From NCBI GenBank assembly GCA_003499325.1, contig DNIP01000167.1, forward strand, positions 1 to 8,389: a stretch of DNA of 8,389 bases, in the 5' to 3' direction. Each line of letters begins with the position of its first letter. Within the stretch, counting starts at the first letter, position 1. The translations under genes were made by a program, and so were the position numbers. Positions 1 through 6,274 of this stretch are shown piece by piece. The notes beneath the pieces were generated by a model. It did no database searches. It was not told the DNA's origin and worked only from the letters and a program-made list of their open reading frames with translations. This DNA comes from Oscillospiraceae bacterium. Lineage in GTDB: Bacteria; Bacillota; Clostridia; Oscillospirales; Acutalibacteraceae.

Positions 1-143
1 AGGTCGCGCAGTGCGTCCGCTACCGCGAACACGGCGGCGATCTCATCATCCGACTTGTCCCATGTCAGGAAAAAGTCGTTTTCATACATATTTTTAATAT
101 CCAAACCGCGGAGCTTCGCGGCGAGTTCAGCTGTTTTGGTCAT
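1..143 (-). CDS. ygeW: Knotted carbamoyltransferase YgeW, N-terminal part (partial)
   Basis: Only the first 47 codons lie in the window; the gene runs off the left edge. The translation begins MTKTAELAAKLRGLDI and continues with NMYENDFFLTWDKSDDEI and a helix ending ADALRDL. This lines up with the start of E. coli YgeW as I remember it (HEKDFLLTWEQTPDELKQVLDVAAALKALR). YgeW is a cytosolic aspartate/ornithine-transcarbamoylase paralogue with a knotted fold, thought to work catabolically by releasing carbamoyl phosphate from an uncertain carbamoylated substrate. The active-site loops lie outside the window. The gene follows ygeY on the same strand after 40 nt, so the two are probably one operon. 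The chosen ATG (143-141) has AAAGGA 11 nt upstream. An in-frame ATG four codons earlier abuts that purine run, leaving no spacing, and is less likely. The family call is inferred from about 35 aligned residues. Confidence 0.82.
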   Translation of the reverse strand, partial: MTKTAELAAKLRGLDIKNMYENDFFLTWDKSDDEIAAVFAVADALRD

Positions 144-183
144 AGAATATTTCATCCTTTCAGAAGAATCGTAAGGGAGGGAT

Positions 184-1386
184 TTACTCTTTCTCAGCGT
201 AATTCATCGGCACAGCCGCATACACGGCGGCACATCGGACGAGATCCGCCTTCCATGTGATCTCGTTGGGAGCGTGTGCCTGCGCCTCCGCGCCCGGGCC
301 GAAGCCGATGCACGGGATGCCGTAGCGACCCATGATGGACACGCCGTTGGTCGAGAACGTCCACTTATCGACCCGAGGCTCGCCGTACATGCCCTTGTGA
401 GCGGCGACCATCGCCTTGCAGGCGGGATGGCTCTCGGGGATGACCCACGTCGGGAAGAAGCACTCGGTCGGATAGACCAGCCCCGTCCACGACGGACGCT
501 CGTATTTATACATGCTGACCTCTGCGCCGTACTTCTTGACGGACGGCAGACTGCGCACTTCTTCCAAGGCGCTCTCCCATGTCTCGCCGTCGGTCAGTCG
601 GCGGTCGAGCGAGATCGCCGCGAAGTCCGCTACCGCACAGCGTGAGGGCGAATTATAGAACTGCTGGGTAACGGTGACGGTGCCCTTGCCGAGGAAGGGA
701 TCGTAGTGCAGGCGCTCGTTGAGCTCCTTGACGTCCAGCACGATCTCAGCCATCTTATAGATCGCGTTATCGCCGCGCTCGGGAGCGGAGCCGTGGCAGG
801 ATACGCCCTTGACCTCGACGCGGATCTCCATGCGGCCGCGATGACCGCGATAGATGCCCTGATCGGTCGGCTCGGTGATGACGACAAATTCGGGAGTGAT
901 ATCCATTTCGTTATGGATATACTGCCAGCACAGGCCGTCGCAGTCCTCCTCCTGTACGGTACCGGTGACCAGCACCTTGTAGCCCTCGGGGATCAGCCCG
1001 AGATCCTTCATGATCTTGGCGCCGTAAACAGCGGACACCACGCCGCCTGTCTGATCACTTCCGCCGCGGCCGCCGATCTCAGTGTCATTCTCATAGCCCT
1101 TGTAGGGGTCGAACTTCCAGTTACTGAGCTCGCCCAGTCCGACGGTGTCGATGTGACCGTCAAAGGCGATGATCTTCTCGCCCTTGCCCATCACGCCGTG
1201 GACGTTGCCCATCTTGTCGATAAAGGCCTCGTCAAAGCCGAGCTGTTCCATCTCGGCGACAATACGCTTGGCGACGCCCTCCTCTTCGGCAGATTCGCTG
1301 GGAATAGCGATCAGCTCGCGCAGAAAAGCGGTCATGTCCTTCTCATAGTTTTCGGCAGCTTTTTTGATCGCGGAATAATCCATCAT
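184..1386 (-). CDS. ygeY: YgeY family M20 metallohydrolase (selenium-metabolism-associated hydrolase)
   Basis: A 400-aa cytosolic dinuclear-zinc amidohydrolase of the M20/ArgE-DapE group. Expected catalytic residues are present: H78 and D80 in GHIDTVG, D111 in GGSDQTGG, the E146-E147 pair in TVQEED (general base plus ligand), E172 in ITEPTD, and H371 in AQAHAPNE near the C-terminus. H199 in SCHGSAPE marks the inserted dimerisation domain (about residues 185-295). The length fits full-length YgeY. In E. coli ygeY lies beside ygeW and ygeX in the anaerobic purine/uric-acid cluster, so it probably hydrolyses an N-acyl or N-carbamoyl amino-acid intermediate; the substrate here is inferred. Two adjacent ATGs are possible starts; GGAGG lies 6 nt before the first (1386), which is kept. 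The leader carries a 16-nt hairpin repeat array and a promoter at 1468-1496. ygeW follows after 40 nt. Confidence 0.9.
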   Translation of the reverse strand: MMDYSAIKKAAENYEKDMTAFLRELIAIPSESAEEEGVAKRIVAEMEQLGFDEAFIDKMGNVHGVMGKGEKIIAFDGHIDTVGLGELSNWKFDPYKGYENDTEIGGRGGSDQTGGVVSAVYGAKIMKDLGLIPEGYKVLVTGTVQEEDCDGLCWQYIHNEMDITPEFVVITEPTDQGIYRGHRGRMEIRVEVKGVSCHGSAPERGDNAIYKMAEIVLDVKELNERLHYDPFLGKGTVTVTQQFYNSPSRCAVADFAAISLDRRLTDGETWESALEEVRSLPSVKKYGAEVSMYKYERPSWTGLVYPTECFFPTWVIPESHPACKAMVAAHKGMYGEPRVDKWTFSTNGVSIMGRYGIPCIGFGPGAEAQAHAPNEITWKADLVRCAAVYAAVPMNYAEKE

Positions 1387-1400
1387 GGTAATCCTCCTTT

Positions 1401-1455
1401 TCTTGGCTCAGCCAATTCATGCCGCAGGCAAATCGCGCGCCGCGGCGCAACTCAT
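1401..1455 (-). repeat. 16-nt hairpin repeat array in the ygeY 5' leader
   Basis: Read on the plus strand: unit 1 (1401-1416) is a hairpin TTGGC-TCA-GCCAA plus T; unit 2 (1417-1432) is TCATGCCGCAGGCAAA; a longer GC-palindromic unit (1433-1451, core GCGCCGCGGCGC) and a final TCAT follow. Unit 2 recurs letter for letter at 7597-7612. The array lies between the predicted ygeY transcription start (about 1461) and its ribosome binding site, so it would be transcribed as two or three small stem-loops. Confidence 0.75.
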
Positions 1456-1467
1456 TTATACACCTTT

Positions 1468-1496
1468 ATTGTAATACATATATCGCTGAGTTTCAA
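1468..1496 (-). promoter_or_regulatory. Predicted sigma-70-type promoter for ygeY-ygeW
   Basis: On the minus strand TTGAAA (1496-1491), a 17-nt spacer and TACAAT (1473-1468) give a good vegetative promoter. Transcription would begin near 1461 and produce a leader of about 75 nt ahead of ygeY. Its -35 box directly abuts the AT-rich palindrome at 1497-1538. Confidence 0.7.
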
Positions 1497-1538
1497 TGGA
1501 TTTTTCAATAAAATCTAAAAATTTTTTAGAAAAATCCA
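1497..1538. promoter_or_regulatory. Candidate operator: nested AT-rich inverted repeats
   Basis: The 10-nt arms TGGATTTTTC (1497-1506) and GAAAAATCCA (1529-1538) are perfect inverted repeats. Inside them TCTAAAAA-T-TTTTTAGA (1514-1530) is a second perfect palindrome with 8-nt arms. Both lie between the -35 boxes of the two divergent promoters (1491-1496 and 1547-1552), a natural place for the neighbouring DauR-like regulator to bind. Regulator binding is inferred from position and symmetry only. Confidence 0.5.
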
Positions 1539-1546
1539 AATTTTAT

Positions 1547-1574
1547 TTGACACGGCGTTTTGGCGTAGTATAAT
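1547..1574 (+). promoter_or_regulatory. Near-consensus promoter of the regulator gene
   Basis: TTGACA (1547-1552), a 16-nt spacer and TATAAT (1569-1574): both boxes match the sigma-70/sigma-A consensus exactly. Transcription would begin near 1581, about 60 nt before the regulator's TTG start. Confidence 0.85.
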
Positions 1575-1640
1575 AGAAGAAAAGACCACTCTATAACGGA
1601 AGATTTTCGAATTTTCCACACCCTGAAACGAGGTGATCTC

Positions 1641-2285
1641 TTGCTCAACGAACAACTCAAAAATACCCTATGCTCCCTCGCGCACGCCATCGCCCTGCAC
1701 TATGGCAAAGGCTGTGAGGTCGCTATCCACGATCTGACGGTCAAGAATGCCGCCGACAGCTCCATCATCTACATCGAAAACGGTGAGGTGACGGGCAGGA
1801 AGGTGGGCGACGGCGCGTCGGCTGTCGTGCTCGAGGAACTCAGTCAGGCGGAACAGACGCGTGAGGATCGCATCGGCTACTTCACCAAGACCACCGACGG
1901 CAAGGTGCTCAAATCCACCACCGTCTACATCCGCGACGACAAGGGCAAGGCGATCGCGATCTTTTCGATCAACCACGACATCACCGCGCTGAGCGTCGCC
2001 GCCGCGTCACTGACGGAGCTGACCGCTCCCGCGACCGCATCCGAGCCGGAGAAGATCACCCCGAACGTCGGCGAGCTGCTCGATGAGCTGCTGTGGAAAT
2101 CCACCGAGCTGATCGGCAAGCCCGTCGCCCTGATGAACAAGGACGACAAGCAGCGCGCGATCCGCTATCTGAACAGCAAGGGAGCGCTGTTGATCACCAA
2201 ATCCGGCGACAAGATCGCGACCTACTTCGGTATCTCGAAGTTCACTCTTTATTCGTACCTGACGGATGAAGAGGAATCAGATTAA
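1641..2285 (+). CDS. YheO/DauR-like PAS-HTH transcriptional regulator
   Basis: A 214-aa cytosolic DNA-binding protein. Residues about 8-117 resemble the YheO-like PAS domain (GCEVAIHDL, SIIYIENGEVTGR, then FTKTTDGKVLKSTTVYIRDDKGKAIAIFSINHDIT). A low-complexity Ala/Thr/Pro linker (about 120-140) follows. The C-terminal 45 residues match the DauR-type HTH (KDDKQRAIRYLNSKGALLITKSGDKIATYFGISKFTLYSYL, described here as residues 168-207). DauR controls D-arginine use in Pseudomonas by binding a small ligand, and members usually adjoin the amino-acid catabolic genes they regulate. This gene is divergent from ygeY and precedes two PLP enzymes, so it is the likely local regulator. The start is TTG, chosen because GAGGTGAT (1630-1637) lies at proper spacing and no in-frame ATG exists upstream. 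Whether it activates or represses is not visible. Confidence 0.87.
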   Translation: MLNEQLKNTLCSLAHAIALHYGKGCEVAIHDLTVKNAADSSIIYIENGEVTGRKVGDGASAVVLEELSQAEQTREDRIGYFTKTTDGKVLKSTTVYIRDDKGKAIAIFSINHDITALSVAAASLTELTAPATASEPEKITPNVGELLDELLWKSTELIGKPVALMNKDDKQRAIRYLNSKGALLITKSGDKIATYFGISKFTLYSYLTDEEESD

Positions 2286-2292
2286 ACGAATT

Positions 2293-2408
2293 GTAGGGTA
2301 CGGCGCTCGTCGACGTACCGCATGGCAGGAACGCTTATTTCCTATCCAATGCTCCCGATATCAAAAACGTCCGTCATTCTACGGTACGTCATAAATGCCG
2401 TACCCTAC
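2293..2408. repeat. MITE-like nested inverted repeat, 116 nt
   Basis: Perfect 12-nt terminal inverted repeats GTAGGGTACGGC (2293-2304) and GCCGTACCCTAC (2397-2408) enclose a second pair, GACGTACCG (2312-2320) and CGGTACGTC (2382-2390), around a central stretch of about 60 nt with no coding signal. Size and symmetry fit a non-autonomous miniature element or a long intergenic hairpin. No target-site duplication is obvious at the flanks. Confidence 0.55.
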
Positions 2409-2415
2409 GAAAAGA

Positions 2416-2445
2416 TTGATTTGCTTCGCATTACAAAATGATAAT
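2416..2445 (+). promoter_or_regulatory. Possible promoter for the PLP-enzyme genes
   Basis: TTGATT (2416-2421), an 18-nt spacer and GATAAT (2440-2445), giving a start near 2453 and a leader of about 60 nt that contains a small GGCGG...CCGCC hairpin (2460-2476). It is weaker than the regulator's promoter, and read-through from the regulator remains possible. Confidence 0.4.
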
Positions 2446-2511
2446 AATGGAAATGTTTCGGCGGGAGCACTCCGCCCTACCATATACCCCACCATAGTTT
2501 AGGAGGATATC

Positions 2512-3975
2512 ATGATCGACTTTACCGTTAACAAAGAAGGATTACAACACAATATTGAAAAGGCGCGACAGAACGGCATCATCATCCCGACCATCAAGCA
2601 GATGCAGCACCCCGAGCTGATCCCCGAGCAGATCAAAGAAAAGCTCAGTCACACGGGGCTGTGGGACGTTGACCCCGTCAACCTGTTCCGCATCACCTGG
2701 AAGAACGAGCCCAAGGAAAGCGGCGGTCTGTTCCGCGAGGTGCCAAACATCATCGAGCTGCCCTCCGCTCTCACCGGCGTGAAGGCGCGGATCTTCGCGA
2801 TCGTCGGCAAGTGGTTCCCCACCGGCTGTCATAAGGTCGGCGCGTCATTTGGATGCTTAGCGCCGCGACTGGTGACAGGTCAGTTTGACGCGACCCGTCA
2901 CAAGGCGGTATGGCCATCCACCGGCAACTACTGCCGCGGCGGCGCGTTCAACTCAAAGCTGCTGTCCGTTGACAGCATCGCGATCCTGCCCGCCGAGATG
3001 AGTCGCGAGCGCTTTGACTGGCTCAGTAAAATCGCGGGCGAGGTCATCGCGACTCCCGGCTGCGAAAGTAACGTCAAGGAGATTTTTGACAAGACATGGG
3101 AGCTCAGACAACGCCCCGAGGTAATGATCTTCAACCAGTTTGAGGAGATGGGCAATCCGCTGTGGCACTACAACGTCACCGGTCACGCGTTAGCGGAAGC
3201 GTTTGAAGCGATCAAGGGCGAGAAGGATCGCTTTGCGGGCGCGTGCTTTACCTCCGGTTCGGCGGGCACGATGAGCGCGGGCGACTACCTCAAGGAACAG
3301 TACCCGAACCTCAAGCTCGGCGTCGGCGAAGCATTGCAGTGCCCCACGATCTTAGACAACGGCTTCGGCGGTCACCGCATCGAGGGCATCGGCGACAAGC
3401 ATATCCCATGGATCCACAACGTCAAGAACACCGACATGGTCGTGGACATCGACGACGAGGACAGCCAGCGACTGCTCAGACTGTTCAACACACGTGAAGG
3501 TATCGATTATCTGGTATCCGTGGGCGTTGAGCGCGAGCTCGCCGAGCAGCTCAGCCTCTTGGGTATCTCGGGCATTGCGAACATTCTGTGCTGTATCAAG
3601 ATGGCGAAGTACTATGAGTTCACCGAGAACGATGTGCTCGGCACTGTGCTGACTGACTCAGCCGCCATGTATCAGAGCCGCATCAAGGAGCTCGAAGAGA
3701 TGTATGGCGACTACGATATGCACAAGGCGGAGCTCGACCACAACCTGCACATTCTCAACCTCAAGGACGACAACATGCTGGAGCTCAGCTACAAAGAGCG
3801 CAAGCGCGTGCATAACCTCAAATATTACACATGGGTCGAACAGCAGGGCCGCACCGCCGAGGAGCTCAACGCCCTGTGGTATGACACTGAGAACACCTGG
3901 GACGCCGTGCACAAGCAGGCGGAACAGCTCGACGAATACATCGACGCATTCAATAAGGAAGTTGGACTTTTGTAA
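2512..3975 (+). CDS. Fold-type II PLP-dependent enzyme (cysteine synthase/TrpB-like superfamily), function unknown
   Basis: A 487-aa cytosolic protein of the family often annotated in Clostridia as 'pyridoxal-5-phosphate-dependent protein subunit beta'. The PALP-type core spans about residues 80-375. PTGCHKVGAS places the likely Schiff-base lysine at K108. WPSTGNYCRGG (134-144) is the substrate/carboxylate loop. TSGSAGTMSAGD (247-258) is the glycine-rich phosphate-binding loop. GFGGHRIEGIGDKHIPWIHNV (about 284-304) is a typical fold-type II region. The N-terminal 75 residues and a largely helical C-terminal extension (about 375-487) lie outside the usual core and make it longer than simple cysteine synthases. 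The start has AGGAGG six to seven nt upstream. It lies 72 nt before a second PLP enzyme and probably shares its operon. A lyase or beta-elimination role in the ygeY/ygeW pathway is inferred; the substrate is unknown. The sequence is not YgeX. Confidence 0.85.
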   Translation: MIDFTVNKEGLQHNIEKARQNGIIIPTIKQMQHPELIPEQIKEKLSHTGLWDVDPVNLFRITWKNEPKESGGLFREVPNIIELPSALTGVKARIFAIVGKWFPTGCHKVGASFGCLAPRLVTGQFDATRHKAVWPSTGNYCRGGAFNSKLLSVDSIAILPAEMSRERFDWLSKIAGEVIATPGCESNVKEIFDKTWELRQRPEVMIFNQFEEMGNPLWHYNVTGHALAEAFEAIKGEKDRFAGACFTSGSAGTMSAGDYLKEQYPNLKLGVGEALQCPTILDNGFGGHRIEGIGDKHIPWIHNVKNTDMVVDIDDEDSQRLLRLFNTREGIDYLVSVGVERELAEQLSLLGISGIANILCCIKMAKYYEFTENDVLGTVLTDSAAMYQSRIKELEEMYGDYDMHKAELDHNLHILNLKDDNMLELSYKERKRVHNLKYYTWVEQQGRTAEELNALWYDTENTWDAVHKQAEQLDEYIDAFNKEVGLL

Positions 3976-4008
3976 GTGAGGAGTGAGGAGTTAGGAGTGA
4001 GGAGTTAA
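3976..4008 (+). repeat. 33-nt GAGGAGT-rich repeat, copy 1
   Basis: A run of GTGAGGAGT / GAGGAGTTA units begins at the base after the stop codon of the PLP enzyme. An identical 33-nt copy lies on the minus strand at 6487-6455, only 4 nt after the PTS gene's stop codon and in the same orientation relative to the gene. It is an internally repetitive, purine-rich element. Confidence 0.85.
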
Positions 4009-4047
4009 AAGTCTGTATGCTTTTGTTCCTCATTCTCATATGATCCT

Positions 4048-5271
4048 ATGAAACATGTTATCAACTGCAAATGCGTCAAATGCGGGAGAACCTATGCGCC
4101 CGCGGCGGATATCACCACCTGCGAGTGCGGCGGTATCCTCGACGTGATCTATGACTACAACTATATCAAAACCAAATTCAACAAAGAGGTGCTGGCACAC
4201 CGTAACGATCCCACCATGTGGCGCTATCGCGAGCTGCTGCCGATTGAAGAAGATACCGTGCCCGCGGGACTGCGGGTCGGAATGTCGCCGCTCTATGAAG
4301 CGCCGCATATCGCGCGTGATCTGGGGATCAAAAGCCTGTACATCAAGGACGACGGCATCAACCCCACCGCATCCCTCAAGGATCGCGCTTCCGCAATGGC
4401 GGTGACCAAAGCCATCGAAGCGGGCTATGACACCATCGCCTGCTCCTCCACCGGCAACGCCGCCTCTTCCCTTGCGGGCAACGCGGCAAAGGCGGGGCTC
4501 ATGACCTACATCTTTGTGCCGTCGCGCGCGCCCAAGGGCAAGATCGCCCAGCTGATGATGTTCGGCGCGAACCTGACCGCCGTGGACGGCAGCTATGAGG
4601 AAACCTTTGAGCTGAGCAAAGCCGCCATCGATAAATACGGCTGGTACAACCGCAACGCCGCCATCAACCCCTATCTCAGCGAGGGCAAAAAGACCGTCGC
4701 GCATGAGATCTGCGAACAGCTCGATTTCCATGCGCCCGACTTTGTCGCCGTATCGGTCGGCGACGGCTGTACCATCGCGGGCGTGTACAAGGGGCTGTAC
4801 GACATGTATAGGGTCGGGCTGATCGATCATATCCCGCGCATCATCAGCGTGCAGGCGCAGGGCTGCTGTCCGATCAACACCGCCGTGATGACGGGTGAAG
4901 ATTGGCAGCCGCAGGAGGAGAACACCTATGCGGATTCGATCGCCGTGGGTGTGCCGCGCAATCCCGACAAAGCCATCAACGCGATCAAGGACAGCGACGG
5001 CATCTGCGTCAACGTCACCGATGACGAGATCCGTGAAGCGCAAAAGTACCTCGCCAAAAACGCGGGCGTATTTGGCGAGCCCGCGGGCGTGACCGCTACG
5101 GCAGGGCTGATAAAGCTCAGCCGCGAGGGGAGATTGCCGCATGAAGCGACCATCGTGTCCATCGTCACCGGCAACGGCTTGAAGGACATCGATTCCGCGA
5201 TCAAATCCGTCGGCGAGCCTGTGCACTGCCAGAACGATCTGGCGGAGTTTGAAGCGAAGTTCGGATTGTAA
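4048..5271 (+). CDS. Threonine synthase-like PLP-dependent enzyme with N-terminal zinc ribbon
   Basis: A 407-aa cytosolic fold-type II PLP enzyme of the threonine synthase family. The N-terminus has a zinc-ribbon pattern: CKCVKC (C7, C9, C12) and CEC (C25, C27). The PLP lysine is K111 in NPTASLKDRASA. SSTGNAASS (133-141) is the substrate loop, VSVGDGCTIAG the phosphate-binding glycine loop, GEPAGVTA and VTGNGLKDID are C-terminal threonine-synthase signatures. Biosynthetic threonine synthase converts O-phosphohomoserine to threonine and phosphate. Here the partners are catabolic genes and a second PLP enzyme rather than hom or thrB, so a related elimination reaction is also possible. No clear Shine-Dalgarno precedes the ATG. 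A TGA of an 8-codon mini-ORF ends 4 nt upstream, so coupled initiation is possible. A long hairpin terminator follows. The family call is firm; the substrate is not. Confidence 0.87.
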   Translation: MKHVINCKCVKCGRTYAPAADITTCECGGILDVIYDYNYIKTKFNKEVLAHRNDPTMWRYRELLPIEEDTVPAGLRVGMSPLYEAPHIARDLGIKSLYIKDDGINPTASLKDRASAMAVTKAIEAGYDTIACSSTGNAASSLAGNAAKAGLMTYIFVPSRAPKGKIAQLMMFGANLTAVDGSYEETFELSKAAIDKYGWYNRNAAINPYLSEGKKTVAHEICEQLDFHAPDFVAVSVGDGCTIAGVYKGLYDMYRVGLIDHIPRIISVQAQGCCPINTAVMTGEDWQPQEENTYADSIAVGVPRNPDKAINAIKDSDGICVNVTDDEIREAQKYLAKNAGVFGEPAGVTATAGLIKLSREGRLPHEATIVSIVTGNGLKDIDSAIKSVGEPVHCQNDLAEFEAKFGL

Positions 5272-5289
5272 AATACGTAATAACAACCA

Positions 5290-5330
5290 GGTTGAGATTG
5301 CCATGGCTCCCAAGGGAGCCTCGCAATGAC
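5290..5330. repeat. Intergenic palindromic repeat (GATTGCCA...GCAATGAC), copy 1
   Basis: GGTTGAGATTGCCATGGCT at one end and AGCCTCGCAATGAC at the other enclose a short variable hairpin (GGCTCCC-AAG-GGAGCC). The outer arms GATTGC/GCAAT form an imperfect palindrome. The same frame with a different inner hairpin recurs at 6175-6218. This matches a widespread bacterial intergenic repeat type containing GTCATTGCGAGG. Confidence 0.75.
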
Positions 5331-5361
5331 TATTTAATTGGATATTCCTGACTTTTGGGTA

Positions 5362-5410
5362 TATAAAGCGACATCCCGAGGGAGCCTTTCCCTCGGGATG
5401 TCACTTTATA
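5362..5410. terminator. Long hairpin terminator between convergent genes
   Basis: The arms at 5370-5383 (GACATCCCGAGGGA) and 5389-5402 are a perfect 14-bp inverted repeat with a 5-nt loop. After one mismatch, TATAAAG (5362-5368) pairs with CTTTATA (5404-5410), giving 21 paired positions. It lies between the threonine synthase-like gene ending at 5271 and pnuC ending at 5448 on the other strand, so it may stop both transcripts. The plus side is followed by a U-rich but interrupted tract. Confidence 0.72.
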
Positions 5411-5447
5411 GCTTTATATTAGTTTTCTTCCGAAAAACATTAATTTT

Positions 5448-6158
5448 TTATCTATCCTTAGATTCAGAGGGTTTCTGTGCCCTTTCCATCCGCTTCCAGC
5501 TGATGAAGCCATAGATATCTCCCGCGAGAAACGCAGCGAAACAGATCACAGTGCTGACGTAGCTGCGGTCGGTCAGCGATGCCAACGTCCACAGGATCAT
5601 CAGCACCACGTCGTTACAGGCATAGGCGACCGCATAGTACGGACTGCGGCGGGCTGTCAGGTAGACGGCGGCAAAGCTGGTGCTCACGGAGAGGGTGGAC
5701 GGGAGCAGATTCGCCGTGCCGAGCGCTCGGAGGATGAAGAAGAACAGGACTGTCACAACGACGGTCAGCACCGCGAGCAGGAGCCACTCGCGTTTCGGAA
5801 GCTTCGCGTTGACCGTCACCTGGGCGCGGTTGCCGCGGTAGGGATTGCGCAGCCATGTGATCAGCGACCAGACCGACATCGGGAGCGTCATGCCGACATA
5901 GGTGAGCAGCTCGCCGTAATACGCAAAGCGGTAGGAGATATAGCCGTAGACCGAGGCGAAAATGATCATCAGCACCATACCGATAGGATTGCCCTTGGCG
6001 GCAAAGAGCAGAGACGTCACGCCGATCAGCGACGCGAGCAGGTTGAGCAGATCGCCGCCGAACACAATATGCGACACGGCGATCAGGCAGACCGATACCG
6101 TCCAGATGATTTTTTCAGTGTTGCTGAAATAATTCAGCTTATCATAAAAACGTTTCAT
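5448..6158 (-). CDS. pnuC: PnuC-family transporter (nicotinamide riboside or related vitamin/nucleoside)
   Basis: A 236-aa integral membrane protein of the cytoplasmic membrane with about seven hydrophobic segments. It starts with a short cytosolic stretch (MKRFYDKLNYFSNTEK). Family-typical pieces are AKGNPIGMVLMIIFASVYGYISY (about 54-76), YYGELLTYVGMTLPMSVWSLITWLRNP (about 80-106), the pair RRSPYYAVAYACNDVVLMILW and AGDIYGFISWKRME at the C-terminus. The overall pattern fits PnuC proteins of Clostridia. PnuC carriers move nicotinamide riboside by facilitated diffusion with metabolic trapping by a kinase; relatives carry riboflavin, thiamine or deoxynucleosides, and the sequence alone does not settle which. 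No kinase gene is nearby. The ATG at 6158 has AGGAAG 6 nt upstream. No promoter is visible in the last 65 nt, so transcription may come through the structured element at 6223-6412. Confidence 0.85.
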   Translation of the reverse strand: MKRFYDKLNYFSNTEKIIWTVSVCLIAVSHIVFGGDLLNLLASLIGVTSLLFAAKGNPIGMVLMIIFASVYGYISYRFAYYGELLTYVGMTLPMSVWSLITWLRNPYRGNRAQVTVNAKLPKREWLLLAVLTVVVTVLFFFILRALGTANLLPSTLSVSTSFAAVYLTARRSPYYAVAYACNDVVLMILWTLASLTDRSYVSTVICFAAFLAGDIYGFISWKRMERAQKPSESKDR

Positions 6159-6174
6159 GCTTCACTTCCTAAAT

Positions 6175-6218
6175 GGTTGAGATTGCCACGGCTGAAATGC
6201 TTTCAGCCTCGCAATGAC
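6175..6218. repeat. Intergenic palindromic repeat (GATTGCCA...GCAATGAC), copy 2
   Basis: It shares the outer arms GGTTGAGATTGCCA and AGCCTCGCAATGAC with the copy at 5290-5330. The inner hairpin differs here (GGCTGAAA-TGC-TTTCAGCC), with both arms changed together. It sits between the terminator at 6223 and the pnuC ribosome binding site. Confidence 0.75.
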
Positions 6219-6222
6219 GATG

Positions 6223-6274
6223 AAAAAAGCATCCGAGACACATCTTCTAAGACCTAACGATGTGTCACGAATGC
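6223..6274 (-). terminator. Intrinsic terminator upstream of pnuC
   Basis: On the minus strand the arms 6274-6259 (GCATTCGTGACACATC) and 6244-6229 (GATGTGTCTCGGATGC) pair over 16 positions with one G-U and one mismatch around a 14-nt loop. Six Ts (6228-6223) follow at once, the classic Rho-independent arrangement. It ends the structured RNA that starts near 6412 and lies 65 nt before the pnuC start codon. Confidence 0.85.

Noticed and set aside
1387..1430. Upstream ORFs starting at ATGA within the hairpin units
   Set aside because: The ATGs arise from the repeat unit itself and lack Shine-Dalgarno sequences, so they are probably incidental.
706..1518. A 270-codon open frame on the plus strand opposite ygeY
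   Set aside because: ygeY on the minus strand has all catalytic motifs, a ribosome binding site and a promoter; the antisense frame matches no family and has no ribosome binding site.
4036..5313. A 425-codon open frame on the minus strand opposite the threonine synthase-like gene
   Set aside because: Its translation is an Asp/Gly/Arg/His-rich mirror of a clear PLP-enzyme gene with intact motifs on the plus strand; long antisense frames are expected in GC-rich coding DNA.
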